Below are positions 23,616 to 36,255 of a DNA stretch of 64,000 nucleotides, piece by piece. Each line of letters opens with the position of its first letter. The first letter of the stretch is position 1. Source of the DNA: Pyrocephalus nanus (lineage: Eukaryota; Chordata; Aves; Passeriformes; Tyrannidae); NCBI GenBank assembly GCA_038380795.1, contig CM076260.1, positions 74,189,843-74,253,842 on the forward strand, given 5' to 3'. Under the pieces are notes generated by a model. It was given only the letters and a program-made list of their open reading frames with translations. It made no database searches and had not been told where the DNA came from. A program made the position numbers and the translations under genes.

Positions 23616-26600
23616 GAAAAAGGTGGCCCAGGGAAAGAAAAGGAAGATGGTAGAAGGTGGGGGAGATAAAGTCACAGGATTTTTACAAGAAGATGAGAAG
23701 ATGATGTGTAGTAGTAGGTTGGTTTACCACTTCCGATTGTGGAAAACAAACTTGTCAAAACTTCAGAAAGTCTGAAGTGTGACAGTAAAGGGTTAGTTGG
23801 GAAGGGCGAAGGCCAGTGGAGAGGCAAAATGGAAGGAAGTGAGGTAGAGACAAAGGGGGGAAGAGTGGCAAGGAGTGGGACAGCATGGAGGAAGAGCAGG
23901 CTGAGCCACAGGACAGCGGGTGCACATGCAATTAGGGTGGGACTGGGGAGGACGTGGGACAGGAAGACAGCCCTGCAAGAAGTTGGAACAACACTTTGAA
24001 ACCAGGTGACTCAGCTATAAAAGAGGCTTGGAGTTGACCGTAGGAACTGAATTTAAAATTACCACAAGGTCCCCAAAGCACTGATCTAGCCTTGGGCGAT
24101 AAATAAGGGGAACTTGATTTCCTGAGCAGCTGAGAACCTGCAGGACCCGGACTGAGCACGTTTTGCAGGCTTCCAGTCATGCTGTCACAAATCAACAACA
24201 AGCTCTCAGTTCCCATATGACCCAACTTCCCATCCACATTCCCTTCCCTCCCATACTGGTAGCCACAAACCTTCATGTGTGAATTACTATCATCTGCAGT
24301 TGTTAGAAACATGGTTAGATACAGTTTTTAACATAAAGGAATGCTTACGGTGTCCACAGTTTTCCCCTTGTGTGCTGTTTACGGGTCCATTTCGCTGTCA
24401 CTGCTGCTTCAACCCCCTCTCTGCTTCTTCCTTTTCTTTACTTATCCTTTCTTAGGCTGTACCATTCTTTTGAGCCATTGCCCATGTCCATCCCATAGTT
24501 CAGTCCTTTCAGTGTTTAGCTGGAATCCTGGGGTAAAACATTTCCGTGCAGGAAGAGGAATCGGTCGGTTTCTTAGGTAGGTTTGTCTACTTGCACCTTC
24601 AAATTTGGAAATAGTGCTCTGGCTCTGAGGGGAGAGGTCTGTTATTCCTGCATTTGGATAAGGCCTGGTGCATATGTCCTATGGAAGCCATGGTGCCGTG
24701 TGTCATGGATGGGTGGGCAGACCTCATGTTGCTTTTTGCAGGTGAGCAAACCGTAGTTACTCTGAGGTTTGCAGTCATCACGAGCCAAGGAAAATTACCT
24801 ACAAACACAAAAGAAGTTTCTTCTCCAGTTCTGAGGAAGGTTGTCTTTGAGGAGTATGATTTCCCACCAACTCTACCTCTTTTTACCTCACCCATCATCC
24901 CTTTTGAAGGGCCTATTTGCAGAATGTAGAAGAAGAGACTTGCTGATGGCTTCTTCTGGAGCCAGTCGGTGCCTCCCTGAACACTGGCCAAAAGTGATGT
25001 GATGGTTCCTTACTCAGCTCCTCCCACAGGCTGGACAGGCTGGCTCTGGTGTCCCTTTGGCCACCCGGGGGGGCTGAACTCTGAGCCCCCACTGTTGGAT
25101 TTTGCAGACCAGTCACATGTGGCTTCATCCTCTTTTTTTTTTTTTCTTTTCCCTAATGGTGTTTTCATATCATGCAGATGTTCATTCCTCCCAAAGAAAG
25201 GCGCTGTTGTGTGTGCTCTGCTCCTCTACTGACACAACACAGGCCAGATGACTTCTTGAGCTCATCGTAAACTGTTTTTTGGCTACTGGTGCAGTGCAGG
25301 TTTTGTGGGACATCATCTAGGTTTTGAGCACTTCTCCTGCAGCCCTAAGCTTTCCTGCAGGCTTGCAATGTAGACCCTTTTAATGTAGAAGACTCCTACT
25401 AGTTTCATTTAATTCTTCCTCAAGGTCCTCTCCTCGGATGGCCCCAGCAACAGAAGCTGAAAAAACTGATTTGGAAATAGTGTTGATTTTTGTTAAAATG
25501 AACTTTTTCATTCTTGGGGACAGGAACCAGAGGGGCAGGTGTGCTAGAATAATCCATTCTGTGAGTTCAGATGTCACAGGAACATAGTTAATTGCCAGGG
25601 GTCTCGTTTTAGGAGGGAGCAGGTGTTGTTTCTCTCCTTGCAGCAAGTACTGTTGGAAGGTATGTTTTACTTTGCACCCCACACCTAGAGGGAAAGGTGA
25701 CAGGCAGCACATGCCAGGGCTGCAAGGGAAGATGAGTAAGATGTGTCAGGCCATACAGCAGATCAGTCAGGAGCTGGAAACTGGATGCAGCCCTTTAGCC
25801 TCCAGCCCAGCTCTCACTGTTATGAGCCTCAGTTGCTGCTCCCCAGAGTCAGCCAAGGCCAGAAGCTGCACCACCAAAATGCTGAGGTCACTCACGCATG
25901 CAGATCTGTGACCTGCCACATGTGTGCATTTACACATGCCCAGTGAGCAGGGGATGGTGTCAGAAACACAGATGCAGAACCTCCTGGTGGCCTTCATAAA
26001 GTTCTGATGCTGGCTATTTTATATGTATTAGTTATTTTATTTATATTTTATGTATCTTTGCTGGCAGGGCACAAAGAAGAGGGCAAGGTGTGAGCAGGAT
26101 GTGTGGTGACACCTGTTTCCTTTGCCTCCTTCCCAAGCCTTTTTTCCAGCCTTTTCAGTTAAGCTCTGCCTGAGGTGGTACATGGTTTGTGGGCTGCTGG
26201 AGAAATAAATGCTGCTTTACTGGAGCAAAGCAATACTTAGCAAATAATGTAGATCCTTATTTTTTAATTTGAGCTATCAACCTGCAACTAAATCACTTGG
26301 GCTCATTTGAGACCCTTACCTCACTATAAAAAAAATGGGGTAGGGCTTATCTGGGTCCTACTTTAAAAATGTGCTGTATGGGGAAAGGGAAGCCATGGGC
26401 ATTTGTGGCAACAGGCCTAGGTGTGTGACTGAATGGTAATGCCTCTTGTAAAGAATATAAGAGGTTTTAACCCAACCTGCCAACAAGGCATGTGCTCTTC
26501 TGGGACTGATCAGGAAACACAGGAAAGCTATAAACTTTCAATTTATTTGAGATATGTGCTATAACTTCTCTGGGCCTGCCTTCACACTGAAAGAGTGTTT

Positions 26601-26628
26601 GTTCATTATTAGAGAATGTATAATATTT

Positions 26629-26641
26629 CTGCCACCTAGTG
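26629..26641 (-). promoter_or_regulatory. CTCF-like motif
   Basis: CTGCCACCTAGTG; the reverse strand reads CACTAGGTGGCAG. Over the 12-base core CCASYAGRKGGC it has one mismatch, at the first base. It is intergenic between TSNAX and DISC1. A motif match alone does not show binding. Confidence 0.4.
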
Positions 26642-27389
26642 TCCAGCTCTTGAAATGCTCAAGCTTTTGGGTTTGAGTTACAAGTAATTTGTTGGTTTTA
26701 AGTTATTCTAAACACAATTAGTGGTGTGGTAAAAACTTCACTTTTAGATTTAGGTAGGCCTCTGATAGTGATAATTTATACTTGGCATGTTCTACTGTTG
26801 GAAATCTGGGGAATACCAGGGAATAGCATATGTTTATTTTATATTTCATCATATTTGTATATGGTGTTTTGCAGACAAATAAATAAAAAACCATGAGAAA
26901 CTTTGACTAGACATGTTTTTGGAGGTTTGTGAATTACACAAATGCTCTTATTTGAACTAGTATTTAGCTGTTAAACTGGTATAAAATCAAATGCTTCTGC
27001 GTATGTGAATTGTACCTGCATGCTTCCCTGCCCTGACTGTGGCTGTCACAGCAAACCCTCAGCTAAGAAAGCACAAGAGGTTTCAAACCCACTGTGTGTC
27101 TGTAGGATAAAAGAAGTGGCTGTGCTGCACTCTCTGAACAGAGCGGGGCTGCGGTTGGTGTGTATTAATGCTAAAGGTGTCCTGATGTCTTATGTTGTCC
27201 TAGTCCCTTGTCTCTCCCTTGCCCCGTGCTGCCTGGGCCAGGAGAGACCAGGAGAGCACAGGGATGATGATGCCCTTAAAAAGCAGTTGCATGACACAAC
27301 CACAGTTGTTTCTCGGATTTTCCCAGTGGAAAGGCACCTATAACAATCGCTTATAAAATTGCATCAATAGACTTAAAAATGGTGGCCCT

Positions 27390-27442
27390 GTCACCATGGA
27401 AATTCTTCTTTATTCTTCCGACGGTCATTAATGCATAATTTA
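27390..27442. promoter_or_regulatory. X-box-like and POU-like motif cluster
   Basis: GTCACCATGGAAAT (27390-27403) resembles the RFX X-box (GTNRCC-AT-RGYAAC), with a good left and a weaker right half. ATTAATGCATAATTTA (27427-27442) resembles POU-domain sites (ATGCATAAT/TAAT). Both are separated by about 25 bases in otherwise plain intergenic DNA, as in some neural enhancers; this is an inference from motifs only. Confidence 0.25.
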
Positions 27443-28689
27443 AGGTCCTTCTTCTACAGGGTACCTTTCACAGGAGGGGACTTTCACAGACCCACTTTGG
27501 GACTAAAAGCCATAGAAGAGCATGGATCTCCTGTTCTTACAGCCAGAGTTCCTGCCCATCCTGTACCCAGCTCCAGGGTGGTGGACTGGCACCCTGGAAA
27601 CGATCGGGTGAGGCTGGTGTGTCTGGATATGTGGCTGTAGACACCTGCTGCTATCCAGGCACTCTGCAATACAAAATTAGCCCTGTTTTATGTTACATTG
27701 TCACAGTTGTATCTGAGCATCTTTGGCTTTTTGTAGCTTAGCTGGGGGCCAGATACCTCATTAATGTAAACTGCTTTCTGGATTACAGCCACGGGAGGAA
27801 GGAGATGGTAGTTTGTTTTAGAGCAGTTCCTTTGCTTCTGGAAGATCACAGGTTTCAGAGGGATTTCCGTCTTTTTCTGCCACAGCTTAACAAAGACTGA
27901 GATTTCATATGAAATTGTGAATGTACAGGACCCAACATGCACTGTGTATAAAGGTAGGAGACAGTTTGAGTCCTCTCAGTCTTTATGATAAACTCAAGTG
28001 AGATTCCAGCTGGTTTCTTCAGTAAAACCATTTTGATATTCCTGGCTCTGATGGGGAAATTAGTGGCATCTCTAACCTGCTGAAACTCAGCAACTCCATC
28101 CCTCAGGTTGAAGCTCAAAGCTCCCCCTGAGGTCATCAGGAGTTCTGAGAGCTGAACATGATGCTCCTTCTGGGCAACGGCAAAGCACAGAGGCAGCTAC
28201 AAAGCTGTCTCTAAACCTTGGCAGCCCTTCCCTGGCCTGCCTGTGGCCCTGCTTCTTTTCTGATGCTGATCTGCTTTGCTTTTGGGTGTCACATTTTGCA
28301 ATAGGGTGTTACCATAGGGGTTTGCTGATGCAACACCAGAAAATGGAATAACTGGTATATGAGTACATGCTTGTATTTTTGCCTTATTTCCTGTGCACTT
28401 CCCTCTCCGCCACCCTGTACACGCACATGGAGCATACACATAAAGATGTGGAAAATGAGAAAGGTTTGTTTGATTTTGTGAGTTTGCTTATGGTGAGATA
28501 TGCACTGCAGTAAAGAAAACAGTTGACTAAAATAAAGGCAGAAGAGCAATACAGACCTGCAGAGTGACAGGATGGGGAAACGGACTGAATGCAGGTGGAT
28601 GTGAAGCAATACACATAGGGAAAAATAATCCCTGTGTACCCACTTGAAAATTTTTGGGATTTTTTTCCAAGAAAATATCAACTCAATGC

Positions 28690-29235
28690 TTGTCAGTAAG
28701 CAAAAAAGCCAATCATATGTTAGGAATTATGAGGGCTAGGCATAAAGACAAGAATATGATGTAATGTCACTGTATGAATCCAAGGATCATCTGCTTTTGA
28801 GTGTGACTGTTCCCCTATCTTAAAAAGGATATAGCAGAACTGGAAAAGGGCAGAACTGAGAATTGCAGAAAGGATGACTAAAGGTAGGGAATAGTTTCTC
28901 TGTGAAAGGAAACTACGGAAGTCCAGTGAATTGGATAGGGAGGGTTTAATACAGGTCTACAGAGTTATGTGTGCCATAAAAAATGTGGATGTGGAGCAAC
29001 CACTGACCATCTCTGCCAAGTGAAGAATTAGACACCAACAACTGTGGCTGGCCATAGCCTGGCTCAGAGCAAGGAGTGGGAGCTGGTGCCTTGCATAGTG
29101 GATGGAGACCTGAGGAGCCCCTCACCCTTGGATGCTCCATGGGTCAAAGTGGCTCAAGGCAGGCTGGGTAAGCCCTTGGAAAGTGTGAGATCTTACAGTT
29201 TACTGACTCATCTAATCAAACTGAGCTGAGGAAAT
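28690..29235 (+). mobile_element. Old CR1/L3-like LINE remnant with 3' module, copy 1
   Basis: 28690-28900 reads like a degraded old CR1/L3 reverse-transcriptase segment (GCAAAAAAGCCAATCATATG ... TTAAAAAGGATATAGCAGAA CTGGAAAAG), in sense orientation. From about 29052 to 29235 it continues into a block that is repeated at 43271-43463. The last 23 bases (29212-29234, starting CTAATCAAACTGAGCTG) are identical in the two copies. No frame survives. Confidence 0.65.
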
Positions 29236-30630
29236 CCCTGAGGCCACTTTGGGCCCGGGCTCCTTTCAGGTGAATGCTGTGTTTGGCTGGAGGTTGGCCC
29301 TGCTGGCAGCTTTGCCCCTCTGCCTCACCAGGGGTGGGCACTGGGCAGCCCCTGCAGGGGCTGAGCACAGCCTCGGCAACCAGGACCCTGCACACTGAGG
29401 GGAACAGCCTGTGCTCTGGGCCAGCTGCTGATGGTGTTTTCCTCCTTGCTTACCAGGAGAAGGATGCAGGAGGTCTCCTGAGAAGAGGGGTTTCCTGCCC
29501 AGGCAGCTGCAAACATGGGGAGGGAGGATATTGGCATAAAGGGCTGTGTCTGTACTTAGGCTCTCGTGCATTACAGCAGAGGAGAATAGAGTTTAAACAA
29601 GGTTTCCTGGGTCACTGAAGCTGAACGCTTTCTGATGGAGCCAGCCGTGTCTTACACCTTTCACATCAAGCTCCTCCAGCAAAATGGTTGGGTTTGTCAC
29701 GTAGGGCTCAGGGCTGGGAAAAAGGGTGAGGGAGGCTCAGCTCCTAAACGAGCAGGGCATGTGGAAGCGGTGGAGAAGCGGTGGGAATTCAGACCATGCA
29801 TGTAGCGACACACAGAAGAGATCACTTGAGATCACGAAGCTGCCTCTGGATGTGCTTCAGGCACAGCTTTACAGTGCAAAAAGGACCATTGCAGCATCTC
29901 CCTGGTGTGACCTGAGCTCCCGCCTTGCCACAAAACTCACACCGCCTGAGCTAATGCAGGTTTTGATGTCAATGTCCTTAAATTGTTTGTCTCTGTTTGC
30001 AACAGGCTTGTATTGATTTGAGTTAATTTGGTTACCCAAAAAAGGGTTGTGCTGATTGCTCTAAATGGATTAAATAGTGATTTTAGTTAAACTGATGGCA
30101 GGCTTGTGTGTAGACAGGTCCTGGAGCTTTGTAAGCTAATGACTTGGCAGTAATGCAATTTTTTTTAGGCATCTGAGACCAAGCTGTTGTTTTAAACATA
30201 AGAACATAAATGCTACTATTCTAGTAAATGGTCCTCAAATGTGATAGCTTTCTGTTAACTCGTGCTCCTTCTGAATCCTGGAAGATCTCTTTGCTAACTC
30301 TCACTTTTCTGATAATAATTTCACAAGTACTTTTTACTCCAGATGGATTTTGGATTAAATCCAAGTTCAAAACATGGAAATTTTCCAATTTTTGACAAGA
30401 TTTTCTAATTTTTGTTCACCTTCCCAGCCTTATTTTTCCACTTTTTTAGTAATGAAAAAAAGTTTGTCTTAATTTTTTGATAAAAATTCAGATACAAAAA
30501 AAATGCAAAGAAACCCAGCTGCTCCCAACAGCAGGGACCTTTCTTCACAAGTGAGCCCTGAGAGGAGGATAGGTCCACAAGCAGCCACTGTTTAATTTTT
30601 TCACTCAGAAAAAAACAAGGGTGAGATCAT

Positions 30631-30690
30631 CATAGAATCATAGAGTGGTTTGTGTTGGAAGGGGCTTTAGCTCTTGGGCGTTACAGTTGT
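30631..30690 (-). mobile_element. CR1 3' end fragment, reverse orientation
   Basis: TCATAGAATCATAGAGTGG then TTGGAAGGGGCTTTAG is the CR1 3' terminus; homology is lost after about 60 bp. Confidence 0.75.
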
Positions 30691-32199
30691 TCTGTCCATA
30701 TCATCTCAATGGCAAAAAATCACTGTGTCTGCAAAAAGTCTTTCCTGCCTACCTCTGATCCCACCAGCTGAGCTTCTGCCAAGAAAATCTGTCTTCACAG
30801 GTCTTTTCTCCACCAAACTGCAAATCCCATTTTGATTCATTTGCCTTCTCTGTTGATATTTTTATCTTCAGGTTGGGACTGAAATTTGAACAGAACATGA
30901 CTCCAGATGAAAGAGTCACTGAGCCTTGGTTAGCTTTAATTTGCAAGGAAGCCTATTGAGACACTGAATAAGCCTTAGCTCTGAAAACAACAGTCCAGCA
31001 GGTAGGCTAGGATCCTTTTCTGTCTGAGACAGGTATATAAAACCAGAAAGTTGGTGGCAAGAATGAGAGAAGATGTCATGCCTCAAAGGACAGAGAGAAC
31101 AGGAGGAAGGAAAAGCTCAGGGTTACCAGCTGGACAGCAGTTGGAGACCAAGAATCCGAAATTACCTAGAGAGATGAGTACTCAGTAACCTAGCGTGCAC
31201 TAAAAAAGAAAATCTGGCAGAGGTTTCTATACCACTAGGGCAGGTTGGATCCTGGACCATTTCCTGCATTCCTGGATTCTGGAAATTGGATGCCAATAAA
31301 TTAGAGCACATGTAGAAGTGAAGCTGTGGGAGAAGGATATGACACAATTCAGATAAATCAGTATTTATGGAGAAGCTGAGTTACCCAGAAGGAGTTACAA
31401 ACAGATTGTCCAAGATGTAGGCCAAAGAGATCAAGGGAATCAGCGCATAAAAGCAAGTGGGCTGTGTGTGACTCCACCACAGCAGCTTGCTGGGGGTGAT
31501 GGGTCAGGAAGGTGGTGGGTGGAAGCGCAGCCACAAGGCAGTCCCACAGCTGTGAAATTGCAGTCTGCTCGTAATCCTGTGGTAATAAGCACTGTGGAAT
31601 CCATCTTCATCTTCAGTGACCACCTCACCAGAATGATGATTTGCCCCTTCTTCTAACCTGCAGCATGTCCCCAGATGTTTGTGCAACCCCTGGGCCTGCA
31701 ACTGCATTCATCCCTCTCATACACATCCTCAGTGCCCATGACCAGGGTGTAACAGTGTCACAGGAGCACTGATGAGCTGTCGTTCTGTGACACTCCACTA
31801 CATACTTAGGATGCGGATACAGACTGTGGGCAAGCAGGGCCCTGGACCCCCACATGCCTCCTGGACCCCCATTCATTCCCATTCATCACCCAAGATTATG
31901 ATGGTGACCTAGCCCTGATAAAGTAAACCTCCATCAGAAGCCGGGAGCTTTCCCCATCTTGTGTGTGGCTCTACTGCCCCACTGAGCAAGGCTCAGTGGC
32001 TGATCATGGAGATATCTTATACAAGTCTGGAGGCTTGGGGATAGAGATACTTGTCAAATAAAAATTACAGGATCATCTTCTTGCCTTGAATGCCTGAAAT
32101 GTAGGTGAACAAATCTTAATCAAACCGACCAAAACATTCGCATAGAGCGGATGGGACAGCCCGACTGGGAATAAGGCCATTTATCCCCTCCTCCCGTTT

Positions 32200-32211
32200 G
32201 CCATCTGCTGG
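32200..32211 (-). promoter_or_regulatory. CTCF-like motif, exact core match
   Basis: GCCATCTGCTGG; the reverse strand CCAGCAGATGGC matches every position of the CTCF core CCASYAGRKGGC. Same strand as the motif at 26629, 5.6 kb to its left. Confidence 0.45.
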
Positions 32212-32499
32212 TGTCTGAGAGCTCCAGAAGACAGCTTCAAAGCTATTCCAGGCTCACAGCAGTAAAAGCTGCCCATAAGGGATGGATGCCCAGCCCTGGA
32301 ACACAGCCCTCCCTGGTCTATGAGTCGTAAAATAAACTCTCAGATCAGAACGTCTGGCTTTGCTACAAAAGACTACAAAGCTCACAATTAGCAAAAGAAT
32401 ATCCTACAAAATCCTCCTTCATACTTCCCTGAGCCTCTTCCATGAAACAATTAGTGGATGCTCTTGTTTTGAACTCTGTGACTCACTCCTGTAATTCAG

Positions 32500-32840
32500 T
32501 TGTGGGCTGTGATCACTCAGTCGTTTAATGCGTCGCGGGGAAACAGGCAATTGTGAGAATTTCCTCTCTCCCTCCCTCGGCCTCTCTCGTGGCAGCTCTG
32601 CGGCACATTAGGCTGCAATGCCATGCGGCCGCAGCCTGAATGCTTGCATCCCAGATGAGCCTGCTCGCCCTTCAGGAACACTTCTGCACGGTATCAAGCA
32701 ATGATCAGAAAGGTTTCTCAAAGAAAAAACGTGTCTCACTACATTTTGCAGTACTCGATAATGCAGCTGCAAGGGCAGTCCTTTTGCCAGTAGTTTAAAT
32801 AGTTGAGTTGTGGCTTGGTTCTACCGGAGTTTTATTTCTA
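32500..32840. other. Unique-looking, CpG-retaining intergenic stretch
   Basis: It holds several CpGs that are otherwise rare here (TTTAATGCGTCGCGGGG, CTCGGCCTCTCTCGTGG, CATGCGGCCGCAGCC) and no repeat homology. It is about 300 bp right of the CTCF-like motif. It could be a conserved regulatory element or an unmethylated distal site; there is no coding frame. Confidence 0.3.
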
Positions 32841-35800
32841 ATTTGGTGTCTTCACAGTGAGTACGTGTGTGTGCATTTTGTAAAAACTCCATGGAAGATA
32901 ATAGACACTCTTAAAGTAATTACAGTGGGTAATGTCTCCCACATTCTTTTCTATTAACTGTATTTAACTTTGCCAGTCAGCAGTATATTTACTGTTATGA
33001 ACTAGTAAGTGACCTTTAATCTATGGATTTGTATAACATACCTATTTGTGTAACTTTCCAAGTATATGGTAAGTATGAAAGACATTTAAAAATTAAACCA
33101 AAAGAGATTCCCAGCACCAGCTGAATATGTCTGGAGGCTTCTCTGTGCTTACCTTGCCTTGATCATGCTGTGATAATTTTGGCAGCAGAGCAAGGAAAAA
33201 GTCCTGAATAATTTGCCAACTATTTCACTAGTTCACTATTTGCCAACTGGTTCACTATTTCTCTAAAAGAGAATTGAAACCAGAAAATTGAAAAATTCAT
33301 CCTGCTGGTACCACACACCACAAGTCCTGCCCTGTGTCTGCTGAACAGTGCTGTACGTTTGTCATGAGGAAAAGACAATTTCATTCTCTAGCTGCTGACG
33401 ACCAAGTGCTAAATTTCTGCTGTTACCAGGAATGGCAGAAGGGGCCGTTGCAGGAGTGGCCCTGGCAGAGCAAACTGCAGTGTCCTTCATGCAAGGCTCC
33501 CTCCAGGCCCCGGGGGTGGCTGAACCAGTGACTCTGGCAGCCACAGGCAGCTGCTGGTCCTCTGCCAGAGCATGGGAATGAGGGCTTCTCCAAGTGATGC
33601 TCTGGCTTCTCACTTGTCCTCTGCTTGATCTCTCAGACGCTTTTCCCCCCTTAGTCTCTTCATTATTTCCCTTTTGCCAGTTGCTTTCTCTCCTACCATT
33701 CAGGGTCATTCCTTTCCATTTCTTCCCCTTGTCCTCTTTTAGCTTCCCTATTTCTTTTGCTTTTCCCTCTTGCTTTCTGCCAAAACATATGCACCACTTT
33801 CTCCCTTTCTGGTTGTTTTCCCAAGGGCTGAATCACAGCAGTTCTGTTTGCATGGCCATTTGTGTAGCCCAGAGTTGTCTCCCACAGTTTGGGGTTCTTC
33901 ACAGTTTGGGTGGTCTTCCTTGGTTCCCTTTGCAGTCAATTGGGAGAGATGGGAGCTTCCAGAAGGTGAATCAGTTTTTAAGGCTGTTGTAAGAGCTTGT
34001 GAAAACTGATCTCCTGCCATGATCTGCCAGTAAGACAGACAAATATCCTAATTTATAAACTTTGAATTGGGGACCCAAAGCTATTTAGTACAAATCCCAC
34101 TTTTTCAGTATTTAGGCATATGTCTGATGGATGGGGAGCACAGATCAGAGTATCTTCCCTCTGACCAACACTGCCCTCCTGGGTGCCAGACTTCTGCCCA
34201 CACCCTGGCAGTCAGCATGAGTTGTGCCTGAGCACAGCAGCTGACAGAGCCAGCATTGCAACAACCTTCCCCCAGCCCAAAGTCCTATCTGCTACAGACA
34301 AAGCATTTGGTCTGACTTCAAAAAGACAAGCGAGCTCCCGTTCCTTTTTTCACTCTAAAATAAGTATCACACAAGGAGTAAGCAAATGAAAGCAAAAAAG
34401 GAAGCAAAACTTTCAGTCTCACTCAGCCATTTAAAAGCAGGCATGCACATAGTTTCCACAACTTTCATTTCACTAGGAGAAGGTTTCCCAGGGCCTAACT
34501 TCAACATTTTGAATGGACCCATGTTTAACCGTTTCCGTAGCAAATCACACAGCAACCATGAACTGCAACTGTAGCCTTATCTCCATCCAGACACTTGTTC
34601 CCAAAGGGATTTTCCAGTTCTCTGTGATCAGACCACAAAAATATAGGTCACATTAAAACACCCCCCCTTAGTTTCTCCTTAGGCACACCCTATTGCATAC
34701 TAAGGTTGCTGTCAAGCTGTTACATGGTAAAGGTCCATTTCCACTGTAGAAATCTGGTCCTACGATCTGCCTGTGAGATTCTGTCACTGGTTTTCTTAGG
34801 ATTTCACCTCCAGTACAATCACAGCTTGCTGATCCAGGAATGCAAAAAATTGTGGAAGCCATTTGCTCCCTCTGCTTCCCTGTCCACCTCTGCCCTGCAT
34901 TCCCTTTTAAACACTGGTGGGCAGAGGAGGGATGACTGCTCTCCCCATGTACATCCCTTGTCCCAGGGCTGGCTCAGCAGGACACTTTTTCCCCACACTT
35001 GAACTTTCTCTGCAGATTGCTGATGGAGGGAAAACTGGAGTTTATGTCCAGCTGCTCTTTGACCCAGATGGCTCTTGGGAGTATTTTTGATTTATTGTAT
35101 TACTGAGTGCAGGCCATGACATAACAGACAATTCCTTGGCCCTGTGTCTGACCAAGGTGGCTGCTGCAGCAATGGCTGCTGCAGTTTGCTCTCTGCCCCC
35201 CAACTGCTGCTGTGTATATGGCTGACCTGGTGGCTTTGATAATCAAATTTTTATTAGCCTGTTAAGTAAAATGCTGGCACTGAGCCACTGGCAAGTTGTA
35301 AAGCTGGCCGAATAATTGGAATAATAACTCACTCATATTGAATGTGGTCCACTTAGAAGTGGTGAGTATTTCCTGAATGGAAATGAATGTCTTCTAAGGA
35401 TTCGGTTTAGATTACTTCACTGCATGGTTTACTTCAGCCTTATAATTTTATCACTGATACATAACGTAGGTTCATAAATAGAGCAATAGAGCTTTGGCTG
35501 TGCTCGGAGATAGTGGTGTGCACTAATGTAAATTATAAATGTAGAGTTAGAAAATGTAACAAGCCCAGCTGGCAAACTTCCATGTATTATCTCACAATAA
35601 TTGTTTCCAGCCAGCAGAGATTTTTTTCTACAGCATAAGACAGGTTATTTATATTATATATTTAGCCTAAAACTGTAATAACATCCTCTGGCAAAGGTAT
35701 TATCTGATGGTGTCTGAAATGGAACCAGCTTTCCTCTTTCCAGGCATTAATAAATGAAATATTTTGTGTTATCTCATGGCATTTCCTGAATTGGAGAATC

Positions 35801-36255
35801 AAATGAGGAGGATTTTTAATTCATATAGTTTACTTCTGAAAAAGTAAATCTATTTTTGACAACCCAGTTTCCTAGAATTGTTACGTGTGGTTTGTATCAC
35901 CAACCAGAGAAATATTTCCTTTGCCATTCTAATCAGGCAGAAACAACAGTACCACTAGCAGGACTGGCTCCTGACTTAGCATAGTCAGGAAAATACCTGT
36001 GAACAGGCAAGGCGTGTGAAGGTCACTGAAGAGAGTGTGTTTTTTCCTGTTTCCTCAGAAATGCCTGGATGCCTGTTACGTTGCCCATCTGCTCATTCTC
36101 AGACAAACCCTACAGTAGTGAGGATATGAAGCCAATTATTAGGAAGACTAATAAGGGTATGTTTTAGAAATCTTAGGGAGAGACAAATCTTAGTGTTGGG
36201 CCATGCTGGCTACTCGGTGTAGCTGTTCCATCCGCTGGTGAGGGCAAAGAATGAG

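Larger units (their letters stand above)
22011..28689. other. Intergenic sequence between TSNAX and DISC1, left part
   Basis: No gene is recognised. It contains an A-tract near 23505-23522, a possible MIR-like relic near 23575, a CTCF-like motif at 26629 and a conserved-looking POU/RFX motif cluster at 27390-27442. Open frames up to 130 codons on both strands show no family resemblance or splice structure. Confidence 0.7.
29236..36255. other. Intergenic sequence, middle part
   Basis: No gene is recognised. It contains a CR1 tail fragment at 30631, a second CTCF-like motif at 32200 and a moderately CpG-bearing, unique-looking stretch at 32500-32840. A pyrimidine-rich run lies at about 33600-33800. 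Short direct repeats of a TGGACCCCCA-like unit occur at 31848-31872. From 35040 to 36200 the sequence is AT-rich and unique-looking. Confidence 0.7.
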
